A DNA stretch of 64,000 bases. Origin: Mycobacterium pseudokansasii (GTDB lineage Bacteria > Actinomycetota > Actinomycetes > Mycobacteriales > Mycobacteriaceae). Positions 45,872 through 54,947 of the stretch are shown one piece after another. The stretch spans positions 62,001-126,000 of the forward strand of contig NZ_UPHU01000001.1 in assembly GCF_900566075.1 (NCBI RefSeq), written 5' to 3'. Within the stretch, counting starts at the first letter, position 1, and each line of letters opens with the position of its first letter. The notes under the pieces are model-generated. The model was given only the letters and a program-made list of their open reading frames with translations, was not told the origin of the DNA and searched no databases. Position numbers and translations under genes: made by a program.

Positions 45872-47644
45872 CTAGCGCGCGCCGCGCACCAGGCGGCCGG
45901 GGCGGGCGCCGGTGTCTACGCCGTCACGGCGGGTGACCGTACCGCTGACGATCGTGGCGGTGTATCCGCTTGCGCCCTGCAATATTCGGTGGCCGCCGGC
46001 CGGCAGGTCGTAGGCCATTGCCGCGGGATGCAATGTCAGCTTGTCCATGTCGATGACATTGAGGTCGGCCTTCTTTCCGGGCTCGATGGTGCCGCGGTCG
46101 GTGAGGCCGAACAGATACGCTGTGTCGCGGGACTGCTTGCGAATCACGTACTCCAGCGCCAACCGCTCGCCGCGGCGGCGGTCGCGCGCCCAATGGGTCA
46201 GCAGAAACGTGGGATAGGAAGCGTCGCAGATCATCCCGCAGTGCGCCCCGCCGTCGGACAGACCCAGAACCCCGGCGGGGTGCAACATCATCTCCCGAAT
46301 CGCATCGCAGTTGCCCTCGGCGTAGTTGAACAACGGCAGCATCAGCATGGCGGTCGCGTCCGCCTCGAGCATCAGGTCATAGAGGGTCGCCAGCGGGTCC
46401 TCGCCCCGCGCTGCCGCGATCGCGGCGACCGTGCGATCGGGAGTGGGCTCGTAGTCGGGCGGATCGCCGAGAGCGTAAAGACGTCCCAGTGCGTGCTGAA
46501 CGAAGGCGGACATGCCGTCGAAGAGCACCGTCGGGTCGATAGGCAGATCTTCTTCGGCGAGAATGGCGGCCTTGACCGCCGGGTCGGCGAGCCGCTGCCC
46601 CACCTCGTCGCGGCCGCATTGCGCCTTGAGTCGTCGGTAGGTGGGCCGATGGCCGAAGGCATGGTGCCCGTGAAAGCCGATCATCATGCCGAAGGGGCGC
46701 GCCGCGATCTGCGGATGCAGGCGGCTGCCCGTCTCGTGCGCGGCCGCAGACAGATCCAGCTGCTCGCGCCACAGGTTGGGGTCGGCGTCGACCTGGATGA
46801 GCGCGAACGATACGGGCCGGTCGATTTCGCCGCTCAACCGCCGCATCCAATCCAGTTCCTTCCTGGGCCCGACGATGTCCTCGCCCGCCGCCCCTTGTGG
46901 GGCCAGCTCGAAGACGGCCTGCCCGCCTGCGGCCATGGCGCGGCCGAGACCGAACAGCTCGTCCTCGGCGGCGAAGGTGCCGGGCACCGGCTCGCCGTCC
47001 ATCGCTCGGTGTGCCAACGTGCGGGATGTCGAAAAGCCCAGCGCGCCGGCTTCGACCGCCTCGGTGACCAGCCGGCTCATCGCCGCGATGTCGTCAGCGG
47101 TGGCCGGCTGGTTGCGGGCCCCGCGCTCACCCATCGTGTACGCGCGCACGGCGCCGTGGGGAAGCTGGCTGCCCACGTCGATCGCGAACGTGCGGCTGTC
47201 GATCGCGTCGAGGTACTGCGGGTAGCTCTCCCAGCCCCAGGTGATGCCCTCGGTCAGCGCGGTGCCCGGAATGTCCTCGACACCCTCCATCAACGTGATC
47301 AGCCAGTCCTCCCGGCCGGGGCGAACGGGAGCGAATCCCACCCCGCAGTTGCCGGTGACCACCGTCGTGACCCCGTGCCCGCTCGACGGTTCGAGCAAGC
47401 CGTCCCAGCTCGCCTGACCGTCGTAGTGGGTGTGGATGTCGACGAAGCCGGGGGCCACCAATTGCCCTGTCGCGTCGATGGTTTCGGCGGCGTCGGCGAT
47501 CTCCAAGCCGTCCGTCGCGGGATCGTTGGAACCACGGCGGACGACGTCGACGATCGTGCCGTCCTTGATGCCGATGTCAGCGCGATAACGCTGTGCGCCG
47601 GTGCCGTCCACGACGGTGCCGCCGACGATCTTCAGATCGAACAT
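45872..47644 (-). CDS. N-acyl-D-amino-acid deacylase-like amidohydrolase
   Basis: A 590-residue amidohydrolase-superfamily enzyme. The N-terminal composite beta-sandwich is followed by the metal motif [14 protein letters not shown] at about residues 69-82, then [15 protein letters not shown]. The late metal Asp is in [11 protein letters not shown], and the C-terminal signature is [15 protein letters not shown]. This arrangement fits D-aminoacylases and dihydroorotase-like hydrolases that remove acyl or carbamoyl groups. A perfect 9-bp inverted repeat is 68 bp upstream and probably controls it. The true substrate is unknown. Confidence 0.88.
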   Translation of the reverse strand: MFDLKIVGGTVVDGTGAQRYRADIGIKDGTIVDVVRRGSNDPATDGLEIADAAETIDATGQLVAPGFVDIHTHYDGQASWDGLLEPSSGHGVTTVVTGNCGVGFAPVRPGREDWLITLMEGVEDIPGTALTEGITWGWESYPQYLDAIDSRTFAIDVGSQLPHGAVRAYTMGERGARNQPATADDIAAMSRLVTEAVEAGALGFSTSRTLAHRAMDGEPVPGTFAAEDELFGLGRAMAAGGQAVFELAPQGAAGEDIVGPRKELDWMRRLSGEIDRPVSFALIQVDADPNLWREQLDLSAAAHETGSRLHPQIAARPFGMMIGFHGHHAFGHRPTYRRLKAQCGRDEVGQRLADPAVKAAILAEEDLPIDPTVLFDGMSAFVQHALGRLYALGDPPDYEPTPDRTVAAIAAARGEDPLATLYDLMLEADATAMLMLPLFNYAEGNCDAIREMMLHPAGVLGLSDGGAHCGMICDASYPTFLLTHWARDRRRGERLALEYVIRKQSRDTAYLFGLTDRGTIEPGKKADLNVIDMDKLTLHPAAMAYDLPAGGHRILQGASGYTATIVSGTVTRRDGVDTGARPGRLVRGAR

Positions 47645-47711
47645 GGCGTCCCTCTGCGTCTCATTCCGGTCACCGGCTGCGACGCGCGGCGGCTGGCAAA
47701 CCCCGGATTAT

Positions 47712-47732
47712 TACGCTACGGCGCGTAGCGTA
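47712..47732. promoter_or_regulatory. perfect inverted repeat upstream of amidohydrolase
   Basis: TACGCTACG-GCG-CGTAGCGTA has perfect 9-bp arms, typical of a TetR-family operator. No TetR gene is adjacent, so the regulator would act in trans. Confidence 0.6.
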
Positions 47733-47797
47733 TGTGTCGACGGTAGGCGTCGCGGTCGCTCGAGTCAACGAAGTCAAGTTGCGGGGCCGCGCAAACC

Positions 47798-48175
47798 TCA
47801 CTCCCCGGCCAGGCTGCTGAGGGCGCTATCGAGTGTCCGGTAAAGGGGGAACACGGAATCAATGCCCATGAGTTTGATCGGCCGGCTGGTGGCCGGGCCG
47901 TCGGCCACCACCGCGAAGCGGGTGGGGGGCGCCACCTGAGCGTTGGCGGTAACGAGGACGGTCATTCCGGCCGAGGCCAGGAAGTCCACTTTTGACAGGT
48001 CGACGATGAGGGCGGGGGGGCCGGCGGCCAGCGCGGTCTGTATCGCCTCGACGAGCTGCGGCGCGGTCAGCATGTCCACTTCACCCGAAACGGCCAGCAC
48101 GACAGCATGATCTGCCTGGGATTTCTCGATGCCGAAAGCCGTCGGAGTTACCGGATCGCCAGATTGTTCGGTCAT
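47798..48175 (-). CDS. STAS-domain anti-sigma factor antagonist, RsfB-like
   Basis: A 125-residue single STAS domain. The core reads AVVLAVSGEVDMLTAPQLVE, then LIVDLSKVDFLASAGMTVLV with the phosphorylatable Ser in ASAGM, then GPATSRPIKLMGIDSVFPLY. It resembles RsfB, which binds the anti-sigma factor UsfX/RsbW to release SigF. No anti-sigma gene is adjacent, so the partner is unknown. Confidence 0.87.
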   Translation of the reverse strand: MTEQSGDPVTPTAFGIEKSQADHAVVLAVSGEVDMLTAPQLVEAIQTALAAGPPALIVDLSKVDFLASAGMTVLVTANAQVAPPTRFAVVADGPATSRPIKLMGIDSVFPLYRTLDSALSSLAGE

Positions 48176-48431
48176 GCTCGTATCTCACATCCGTTGCTGG
48201 TGGGACACCGCTAGTTCCCAGACAACCACTACTAAGCCTGGGGCTGTCGTCTCAACCCTGTCGATCGTCGATCCTGCACAGTTAAACGCGGCGCGATGTC
48301 ACCATGACGATGGCGCCCAAAGATCCCACCGGCGACCGAACGCCCATGTTACCTGTGGCGTTCGACGCCGTCGCCAGCCCGGTACGCCGCCTGCCCGGAC
48401 AAAACCTGGACCGGGACGACGGGGACATTGG

Positions 48432-48437
48432 TAGGTT
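48432..48437 (+). promoter_or_regulatory. candidate -10 of ABC operon, leaderless
   Basis: TAGGTT is six bases before the ATG at 48444. Confidence 0.35.
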
Positions 48438-48443
48438 CTGGGA

Positions 48444-49493
48444 ATGCTCTTCGCGGCCCTGCGCGACATGCAGTGGAGGAAACGGCGCCTGGTCATCGCG
48501 GTGTTCAGCACCGGATTGATCTTCGGGATGACGCTGGTTCTGACCGGACTCGCGAACGGCTTCCGGGTCGAGGCCCAGCACACCGTCGACTCGATGGGTG
48601 TGGACCAATTCGTGGTCAAGGCTGGCGCGGCGGGGCCGTTTCTGGGTTCGACGCCGTTTCCCGATGTTGACCTGGCCCGCGTGGCCGCCGAGCCCGGCGT
48701 CACGGCTGCCGCACCGCTGGGCTGTGTCGGGACGATCATGAAAGAGGGCACCTCGACGCGAAACGTCACCGCCTTCGGCGCGCCCGAGCATGGCCCCGGC
48801 ATGCCGCAGGTCTCCGAGGGCCGCGCTCCGTCCAAGCCGGACGAGGTGGCGGTTTCGAGTACGCTGGGCCGCCGCCTCGGCGATACCCTGCAGGTCGGTG
48901 CGCATACCTTGCGGATCGTTGGCATCGTGCCCAATTCGACCGCATTGGCAAAGATCCCCAACATCTTCCTGACCACCGATGGGTTACAGCAACTGGCCTA
49001 CAACGGGCAGCCGATGGTCACCTCCATCGGGGTCGACGGATCCCCCCGACAGCTCCCGGACGGCTATCAGACCTACGACCGCGCGGGCGCGGTCCACGAC
49101 TTGGTACGCCCGTTGCGGGTTGCGGTGAATTCGATCTCGATCGTGGCCGTCCTGCTGTGGATCGTGGCGGCGCTGATCGTCGGATCGGTGGTGTACCTCT
49201 CGGCGCTGGAGCGCATGCGCGATTTCGCGGTGTTCAAGGCGATAGGCACGCCGACGCGTTCGATCATGGCGGGACTGGCATTACAGGCGCTGGTCGTTTC
49301 CCTGCTCGCCGCGGTGGTGGGCGTGATCCTGTCGAAGCTATTGGCGCCGCTGTTCCCGATGATCGTCGCGGTCCCCGGCTGGGCCTACCTGGCGCTGCCG
49401 GTGGTGGCCGCCCTGATCGGCCTGCTGGCCAGCCTTGCCGGATTGAAGCGCGTCGTGACCGTCGATCCTGCGCTCGCGTTCGGAGGTCCCTGA
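48444..49493 (+). CDS. ABC transporter permease (FtsX/MacB type), Rv0072-like
   Basis: A 349-residue permease, the same length as Rv0072. One N-terminal span (VIAVFSTGLIFGMTLVLTGL) is followed by a large extracytoplasmic MacB_PCD-like domain (about residues 40-230), then three C-terminal spans with LERMRDFAVFKAIGTPTRSI, the FtsX coupling region. Transporters of this type act in lipoprotein or drug efflux or mechanotransmission; the old glutamine-transport label is not supported by this topology. It is followed four bases later by the ATPase gene. Confidence 0.9.
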   Translation: MLFAALRDMQWRKRRLVIAVFSTGLIFGMTLVLTGLANGFRVEAQHTVDSMGVDQFVVKAGAAGPFLGSTPFPDVDLARVAAEPGVTAAAPLGCVGTIMKEGTSTRNVTAFGAPEHGPGMPQVSEGRAPSKPDEVAVSSTLGRRLGDTLQVGAHTLRIVGIVPNSTALAKIPNIFLTTDGLQQLAYNGQPMVTSIGVDGSPRQLPDGYQTYDRAGAVHDLVRPLRVAVNSISIVAVLLWIVAALIVGSVVYLSALERMRDFAVFKAIGTPTRSIMAGLALQALVVSLLAAVVGVILSKLLAPLFPMIVAVPGWAYLALPVVAALIGLLASLAGLKRVVTVDPALAFGGP

Positions 49494-49496
49494 GCG

Positions 49497-50489
49497 GTGG
49501 GCGATCTCAGTATTCAGAACCTCGTCGTCGAGTACTACAGCGGCGGCTACGCACTGCGGCCGATCAACGGGTTGAACCTCGACGTGGAGGCCGGTTCGCT
49601 GGTGATCCTGCTCGGGCCCAGTGGCTGCGGGAAGACGACATTGCTGTCCTGCCTCGGCGGCATTCTGCGGCCGAAGTCGGGGGCGATCAAGTTCGAAGAC
49701 GTCGACATCACGACGCTGGAGGGCGCCGCGCTGGCGAAGTACCGGCGTGACAAGGTGGGCATCGTCTTCCAGGCCTTCAATCTGGTGCCAAGCCTCACCG
49801 CCCTGGAAAACGTGATGGTTCCGATGCGGGCAGCCGGGATGTCGCGCGCCGCCTCGCGCAAGCGTGCCGAGGAATTGCTGACGCGGGTCAATCTCGCCGA
49901 ACGAATGAAGCACCGGCCCGGCGATCTCAGTGGCGGACAGCAGCAGCGGGTCGCGGTCGCCCGGGCGATCGCGCTGGATCCGCCGTTGATCCTGGCCGAC
50001 GAGCCGACCGCGCACCTCGACTTCATCCAGGTGGAGGAGGTGTTGCGGCTGATCCGGGAACTCGCCGACGGTGACCGGGTGGTGGTGGTCGCAACCCATG
50101 ACAGCCGGATGCTGCCGATGGCCGATCGCGTGGTCGAGCTGACCCCGGACTTCACCGAGACCAACCGGCCGCCCGAAACGGTGCAACTGAAGGCCGGCGA
50201 GGTGCTGTTCGAGCAGAGCACGATGGGTGACCAGATCTACGTGGTGTCCCAGGGCGAGTTCGAGATCGTGCACGAATTGGCCGACGGCGGCGAGGAATTG
50301 GTGAAAGTGGCCGGACCCGGCGACTACTTCGGCGAAATGGGTGTGCTGTTTCACCTGCCACGTTCGGCGACCGTGCGAGCCCGCACCGACGCGACGGCCG
50401 TCGGCTATACGGCGCTGGCCTTCCGGGAGCGCCTGGGCGCGGGGGGACTGCGCGACCTGATCGAGCACCGCGAGCTGGCCGGCGACTGA
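49497..50489 (+). CDS. ABC ATPase with C-terminal cyclic-nucleotide-binding domain, Rv0073-like
   Basis: A 330-residue protein. Residues 1-220 form the MacB/LolD-type ABC domain: Walker A GPSGCGKTT at about 41-49, Q-loop VFQAFNLVPSLTALENV, signature DLSGGQQQRVAVAR, Walker B LILADEPT and the H-loop ATHDSRM. Residues about 225-325 are a cNMP-binding (CRP-like) domain: AGEVLFEQSTMGDQIYVVSQ, then GPGDYFGEMGVLFHLPRSAT with the phosphate-binding GEMGxLxxxPRxAT motif. Export may therefore be gated by cyclic AMP or a related ligand. GTG start, same length as Rv0073. Confidence 0.92.
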   Translation: MGDLSIQNLVVEYYSGGYALRPINGLNLDVEAGSLVILLGPSGCGKTTLLSCLGGILRPKSGAIKFEDVDITTLEGAALAKYRRDKVGIVFQAFNLVPSLTALENVMVPMRAAGMSRAASRKRAEELLTRVNLAERMKHRPGDLSGGQQQRVAVARAIALDPPLILADEPTAHLDFIQVEEVLRLIRELADGDRVVVVATHDSRMLPMADRVVELTPDFTETNRPPETVQLKAGEVLFEQSTMGDQIYVVSQGEFEIVHELADGGEELVKVAGPGDYFGEMGVLFHLPRSATVRARTDATAVGYTALAFRERLGAGGLRDLIEHRELAGD

Positions 50490-50516
50490 TTTTCGTCGAG
50501 CCCATCCGCGTTAGCG

Positions 50517-51458
50517 TTAGCGATGATGGCCGCTGAAGAATTGCCAGATGGTATCGGTCGCGTCGAGCGCTGTCGACGGTTCGGGCAGACCCAGCCTTTC
50601 CAGCAGTGGGCTGCGGCTACCGCCGGGCCACTGATGGCCGGCCCCGGCTACCGAGATCAATTCGACGGCACGTCCGTCGGGGCAGTCGGCGGTTTCGGTC
50701 GTCACCACCCCGGCAGTGCTCGCCGACGGCGGTCCGCAGCCGTCGATGCTCCGCCAGGTGCCGTTCACCGACGGCACCGACGGACCGTCGACACGAGGAG
50801 TTCCGTTGGCCGTCAAGGCTTTACCAGGTCCCCCGGCGTAGGGAACGCTGTCGTCGGCGGTGCCGTGGATTTGCAGAACCGACGTCGGCTGTGCGCGTGC
50901 GCAGTCGGTCAACAGCGTGCCCGCCACCGGCGCGATGGCTGCGAAAATGTCTGTCTGACAACCCAACCGAAGCGCCAGCATGGCTCCATTGGACATGCCG
51001 GTGGCATAGACACGGGTGGGGTCGAGAGGAATCTGCCGCCCGATGGCGGCGACCATAGCGGTGATGAAACCGACGTCGTCGACGTCGGTTTGTTGCGGCA
51101 GGCCGCAGCACGACCCGGCATTCCAGGCGCGGTTGAGACCGTCGGGATAGGCGACCAGGAAATGTCCGCGGTCGGCTTCGGCATCCCAGTGATAGGCCCG
51201 TTCCGCCTGTGCGCCGTTGCCGTAGCCGCCGTGCATCATCACCACCAGGGGCACCGCATCGGGAAGTTCTGGCGGCCGGTACAGATTGAAAGTCCGGTTT
51301 TCGCCGCCCCATTGGATGCTCTGGCCGGACTGGCCGGTGGGAATCGTCGTCGGGTCGGGGGCTCCGGTCGCGTGTCCGGGGCCGAAGCACCCGCCCACCG
51401 ACGTCACCAGCGCGCCCAGCAGCATCATCGTGCGCACCCACACCCGTCCGCAGGCCAT
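50517..51458 (-). CDS. LpqC-like secreted esterase lipoprotein
   Basis: A 313-residue PHB-depolymerase/feruloyl-esterase-like protein. The N-terminus (MACGRVWVRTMMLLGALVTS) leads to a lipobox-like VGGC at about residue 24, so it is probably lipid-anchored. The core has VVMMHGGYGNG, the nucleophile elbow TGMSNGAMLALRLG, the acid IHGTADDSVPY and the His in GAGHQWPGG. It resembles M. tuberculosis LpqC (Rv3298c, 304 aa). It is divergent from a MarR gene with a perfect inverted repeat between them. Confidence 0.85.
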   Translation of the reverse strand: MACGRVWVRTMMLLGALVTSVGGCFGPGHATGAPDPTTIPTGQSGQSIQWGGENRTFNLYRPPELPDAVPLVVMMHGGYGNGAQAERAYHWDAEADRGHFLVAYPDGLNRAWNAGSCCGLPQQTDVDDVGFITAMVAAIGRQIPLDPTRVYATGMSNGAMLALRLGCQTDIFAAIAPVAGTLLTDCARAQPTSVLQIHGTADDSVPYAGGPGKALTANGTPRVDGPSVPSVNGTWRSIDGCGPPSASTAGVVTTETADCPDGRAVELISVAGAGHQWPGGSRSPLLERLGLPEPSTALDATDTIWQFFSGHHR

Positions 51459-51488
51459 GAGCTCAATGGTGACACCAAGCCCGCACAA

Positions 51489-51505
51489 TGACAAGTAGCT
51501 TGTCA
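51489..51505. promoter_or_regulatory. MarR-type operator between esterase and MarR genes
   Basis: TGACAAG-TAG-CTTGTCA has perfect 7-bp arms. It lies 31 bp before the esterase ATG and within 15-50 bp of the MarR start, well placed to control both. Confidence 0.6.
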
Positions 51506-51535
51506 ATATGGCGGTGAGTGCGACACTCTTCGGTT

Positions 51536-52006
51536 ATGCGACGTCTTCTGGATGCCCAGTGGGAACCGACCGTGCCGGCCTTGGTGCAACTACTGGCCGC
51601 AACCGGGGCGCCGCGGTTGAGAGCGGCATTCGCCGCTGCCGGCCTCGACGGGTTGCGCCCGGCGCAGGCAGTGCTCCTGGTGCCCTTGGCCGCCGGGAGC
51701 CTGCATGCCTCGGATCTGGCTGAGCACCTTGCCGTGAGCCGGCAGGCGGTGGCCCAGGCCGTTGCGGCACTGGAACGCCACGACTATGTCAGCCGGGTAC
51801 CTGACCCGGCGGACTCGCGGGCCCGACTCGTCCAGCTGACGCCCCGCGGTCGTCGGGCGCTTGGCGTGATGCGGTCCAATGCAATCGATGCGGAAGAGCG
51901 CTGGACGCAGATCCTGGGGCAGCGCCGCCTGGCCGAGCTTCGGAAGAGCTTGCAGATGCTGCTCGCCGCGTCGGACGCCGAGGCGCCCGACGCGGCGTCG
52001 CATTAG
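51536..52006 (+). CDS. MarR-family regulator
   Basis: A 156-residue winged-helix protein. The recognition region reads ASDLAEHLAVSRQAVAQAVA, and the wing reads DYVSRVPDPADSRARLVQLT. Flanking helices form the dimer interface. The ATG at 51536 is taken; a GTG at 51518 would add six residues. It probably autorepresses and controls the divergent LpqC-like esterase gene through the intervening inverted repeat. The ligand is unknown. Confidence 0.87.
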   Translation: MRRLLDAQWEPTVPALVQLLAATGAPRLRAAFAAAGLDGLRPAQAVLLVPLAAGSLHASDLAEHLAVSRQAVAQAVAALERHDYVSRVPDPADSRARLVQLTPRGRRALGVMRSNAIDAEERWTQILGQRRLAELRKSLQMLLAASDAEAPDAASH

Positions 52007-52041
52007 GCCAGCCCGTCACACCAGTACCACGAAGGTGGACA

Positions 52042-53418
52042 CTAGCCGCCTTGAGGAGCGCCCAATCCTTCTGAAGCCGTGACCAATTCGGGAAGGCCTC
52101 GGCGACAACCGCTGACGGCAGGACCTGCCCACCGTGCTGCGGCCACGGTCCGAGCAGTCACGAGTGCGCCGAGCATAACGGCCACGCAGGCAAGCCCGTC
52201 GTCCTTGAGGCCCCACTTCACCGCGGCCAGGATCGCTGCCCCGGCCACGCACAGCAGCATGCCCACTACCGTCCCCTGCCGGCGCGATGTGATGGCGGGT
52301 GCGCCATCCCAGCCGGGCAGCGGATTGTTCTCCAGCGGCCGCAGCACGACGAAGAGCAGTGCCATCGCGGTGGCCATGAGCAACAGCTGCTGCACGCTGA
52401 TCGCGAGGAAACCGGGCTGTCCCGGGTAGCGGGGGTGGCCGGCGATGTCGAAGAGCAGCTGCACCCCCAGTAGTACCGGCATGTGCCACAGGTACAACGT
52501 CATGGCGCCGGTATTGCCGATTGCGGTCAGCCACCACACCCGCGGCCGGCGGGCCCAGCGGGCAATCCCGGGTGCGGCCGCGATGGCCAACGCGCTCAAC
52601 GTTATTGCGTGACCGGCCAGCAGCAGCGACGGGGGGCTCATGTTGGGCAGCCGCTGTCCTTCGATACCGACCAGGCTCAGCTCGTACGGCCCCCACCGAA
52701 GCAGCGCTACGTCGACGGCGAATAGTGCCGCGGCGGTGCCCAGCGCGGCGCGCCCGGAGAGCACGTTGCGTCGGTAGGCAACGCCGAACATGCCGGGAAT
52801 CAGCCAGACCGCGAGGTTGAGATAACCGAGCGTCGCGGCGGCGGGCCAGTGCAGCCGAACCGCGTCGATGACCGCGATGACCGCGTAGACCGCGGCCACG
52901 CCGGCGGTCAGACGCCCCGTCGTGCTGATCCGAGAGAGCAGCGGCATCGCGGCCAGCACCAGCACGTAGGCGCCGAGAAACCACAGTAACTGAATGCTGA
53001 TGCCGGCGATGGGCTGGTAAACATGCTGGGGCAGTAGCGGATACAGCAATATCAGGGCGATCGCCCAGAACCCGAGGTAGTAGAACACCGGGCGAAACAG
53101 CCTGCTGCAGCGCTTCAGCAGCCAGTCGCCCCAGTTGGTGCCGGGTCGCCACGACGTCAGGCACGCCGCCGCGCCCGCGAAGAAGAACAGCGGCATGATC
53201 TGGAAGATCCAGGTCAGTGCCTGAAAGACCGCCGAGGTGGTCAGCAGGTTGTCCCAGATGAGTACGCCGCCGCGGATGACACTGATTGCCATCACCGTGT
53301 GGCCGACGATGACTCCAAGCAGGGCCGTGATACGGATGACGTCGATGGCGCGGTCGCGCTCGGCCGGGGTGCGGGCGACCAGTTCGGTGGGGCTGGGAAA
53401 GCCGATGAGCGTTGTCAT
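52042..53418 (-). CDS. membrane acyltransferase (acyltransferase 3 family)
   Basis: A 458-residue integral membrane protein with about ten to eleven spans. The family signature ERDRAIDVIRITALLGVIVG followed by HTVM contains the conserved His (GVIVGH) used for acyl transfer. TLYLWHMPVLLG is the usual last-third motif. Relatives O-acylate extracellular glycans or antibiotics; in mycobacteria Rv0228 is similar. The substrate here is unknown. Start at ATG 53418, four residues inside a longer frame. Confidence 0.83.
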   Translation of the reverse strand: MTTLIGFPSPTELVARTPAERDRAIDVIRITALLGVIVGHTVMAISVIRGGVLIWDNLLTTSAVFQALTWIFQIMPLFFFAGAAACLTSWRPGTNWGDWLLKRCSRLFRPVFYYLGFWAIALILLYPLLPQHVYQPIAGISIQLLWFLGAYVLVLAAMPLLSRISTTGRLTAGVAAVYAVIAVIDAVRLHWPAAATLGYLNLAVWLIPGMFGVAYRRNVLSGRAALGTAAALFAVDVALLRWGPYELSLVGIEGQRLPNMSPPSLLLAGHAITLSALAIAAAPGIARWARRPRVWWLTAIGNTGAMTLYLWHMPVLLGVQLLFDIAGHPRYPGQPGFLAISVQQLLLMATAMALLFVVLRPLENNPLPGWDGAPAITSRRQGTVVGMLLCVAGAAILAAVKWGLKDDGLACVAVMLGALVTARTVAAARWAGPAVSGCRRGLPELVTASEGLGAPQGG

Positions 53419-53569
53419 GTCCGGGAGCATCGCGGATCGACGTACCGCCTGGCCTGCGTAGTTCTACCCGATCCGGCTGGGTACGGCTACCGGGAGTTCG
53501 GTGATGGCGGCTATCGCTGCACGTCCCGCAGGACAGGCTGGGCTGACCGGTGTCCGGCGCGGCGGTGAT

Positions 53570-53950
53570 TCACCACGACGACGCGTGCTGGGTCAACGTC
53601 AGGAACAGGTATCCGATGCAGAGCAGGAAGTTCAACGCGACGATGGCCAAGCCGACCGAGATCAACGCTTGCCGGCAACAGCGCTGAAGGCGTCGTATCT
53701 TGGCGACCCGGTTTTCGTGGTTTATCCGGATGGCGATCAAAGCGAAACTGACACTTGTCATTTCGTCGTCTGAGGCCGGCATGCCGGCCAGCATTTCCCT
53801 TAGCCGTCCCGGTGGGATTTCGACGCCCACCCGGGCGAAGCGCCGGCTCAGCCGTCGTGCCTGGTGACGGCCGAAAAAGTGATCGCGCATCGGAATCTGA
53901 TGCGAGAGTCTCCGTCGTTCGTCGCCCCAGGGGTTCGACGGCGTCGTCAC
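53570..53950 (-). CDS. hypothetical small membrane protein, 126 aa
   Basis: Starts with GTG (MTTPSNPWGDERRRLSHQIP). Residues 1-90 are soluble, strongly basic and Arg-rich, and about 98-118 form one membrane span (LISVGLAIVALNFLLCIGYL). A tail-anchored, cytoplasm-facing protein is predicted. No family recognised. It lies alone between the acyltransferase and the Rv0077c-like gene. Confidence 0.6.
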   Translation of the reverse strand: MTTPSNPWGDERRRLSHQIPMRDHFFGRHQARRLSRRFARVGVEIPPGRLREMLAGMPASDDEMTSVSFALIAIRINHENRVAKIRRLQRCCRQALISVGLAIVALNFLLCIGYLFLTLTQHASSW

Positions 53951-54051
53951 AAAGCGGAATTCTATGCCGTTCTTGCACCGTATCGGTGCTGCCGCGCCAA
54001 ATTTTTCGGCGAAGCTTGACCGGATCGTGGGGCGGACGGGCCCAGGGTGCG

Positions 54052-54882
54052 CTAGGTGCGCACCGCCACCGTGGACAGCAGATCGGCAAGCCGATCCGGC
54101 CGGTCCACCATCGAGAATGTCCGCGCTCCCTCGATCAACTCGAAGCGGGCGTTCGGAATGGTCGCGGCCAGGCGTTCACCGTCCTCGAGCGCAAAGAATT
54201 TGTCGTCGGCCGACCAGGCGATCAGCGCCGGCTTGTCGAACTCGGGCAACCGGGCGGCGACGCCGGTGGTGACATCTGTGCGCAGCGACAGCGAGAAGCG
54301 GCGCAGGTCTTCGGCAACCCGCGGATTGGATAACGCCGGCCGTACCCAGGCCTGGGTCAGTTCGTCGATGTCGGCATATGCCAGGTCGTCGTAGGCGCGC
54401 CGGCGTGCCGCCGGTGCCCGCATGGTTTGGATGGCGGCCCGGAACAGCGGCTTGGACTTGGCCGCGAGGATCACCGGCTTGAGGATGGGTGGAGGAAAGT
54501 GTTCGAACGCATCGCAACTGGTGAGCACCAGAGCGCCGACTCGCTCGCGATGGTGCACCGCGACGAGTTGGGTGACCACCCCGCCGGTGTCGTTACCAAC
54601 CAGCACCGCATCCTCCAGGTCGAGTGCGGCAAGGAATTCGGCGACGATCCCGGCGACACCGCTGATGGATTGGTCCGCGCCGGCGCGCAGTGGTTCCGGA
54701 TGCGCCCCGAGCGGCCAGGTCGGCGCCAGGCACCGCAGACCGCGACCGGCAAGCCGTTCGGCGACTTGCCGCCATAGTTGACCGCCCATCATGTACCCGT
54801 GCACGAACACGACGGGCCGGCCGTGGGCGGGTCCGGTTGCTTCGTAATGGATGGTCCCGGCACTAATGTCGATCGTCGACAT
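54052..54882 (-). CDS. alpha/beta hydrolase, Rv0077c-like
   Basis: A 276-residue alpha/beta hydrolase, identical in length to M. tuberculosis Rv0077c. The oxyanion region is FVHGYMMGGQLW. The nucleophile elbow reads VGNDTGGVV, with Asp in the nucleophile position as in haloalkane dehalogenases and epoxide hydrolases rather than Ser. The second Asp is in IAWSADDKFFA. The expected His is not clear in the C-terminus. It is divergent from its TetR partner with a large inverted repeat between, so induction by a ligand of that repressor is expected. Confidence 0.9.
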   Translation of the reverse strand: MSTIDISAGTIHYEATGPAHGRPVVFVHGYMMGGQLWRQVAERLAGRGLRCLAPTWPLGAHPEPLRAGADQSISGVAGIVAEFLAALDLEDAVLVGNDTGGVVTQLVAVHHRERVGALVLTSCDAFEHFPPPILKPVILAAKSKPLFRAAIQTMRAPAARRRAYDDLAYADIDELTQAWVRPALSNPRVAEDLRRFSLSLRTDVTTGVAARLPEFDKPALIAWSADDKFFALEDGERLAATIPNARFELIEGARTFSMVDRPDRLADLLSTVAVRT

Positions 54883-54904
54883 GGGTGACTCCTAATCCCG
54901 ATAT

Positions 54905-54933
54905 ACTTACAAACAGGCTGTCTGTTCGTAAGT
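54905..54933. promoter_or_regulatory. TetR operator between Rv0077c- and Rv0078-like genes
   Basis: ACTTACAAACAG and CTGTTCGTAAGT form an inverted repeat (11 of 12) around GCTGT. It covers the region between the divergent starts (54882 and 54948). Confidence 0.7.
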
Positions 54934-54947
54934 TACCGACAGGTTGT

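Noticed and set aside
45650-47728. 692-codon plus-strand frame
   Set aside because: Antisense of the amidohydrolase, whose motifs are intact. High GC produces such shadow frames.
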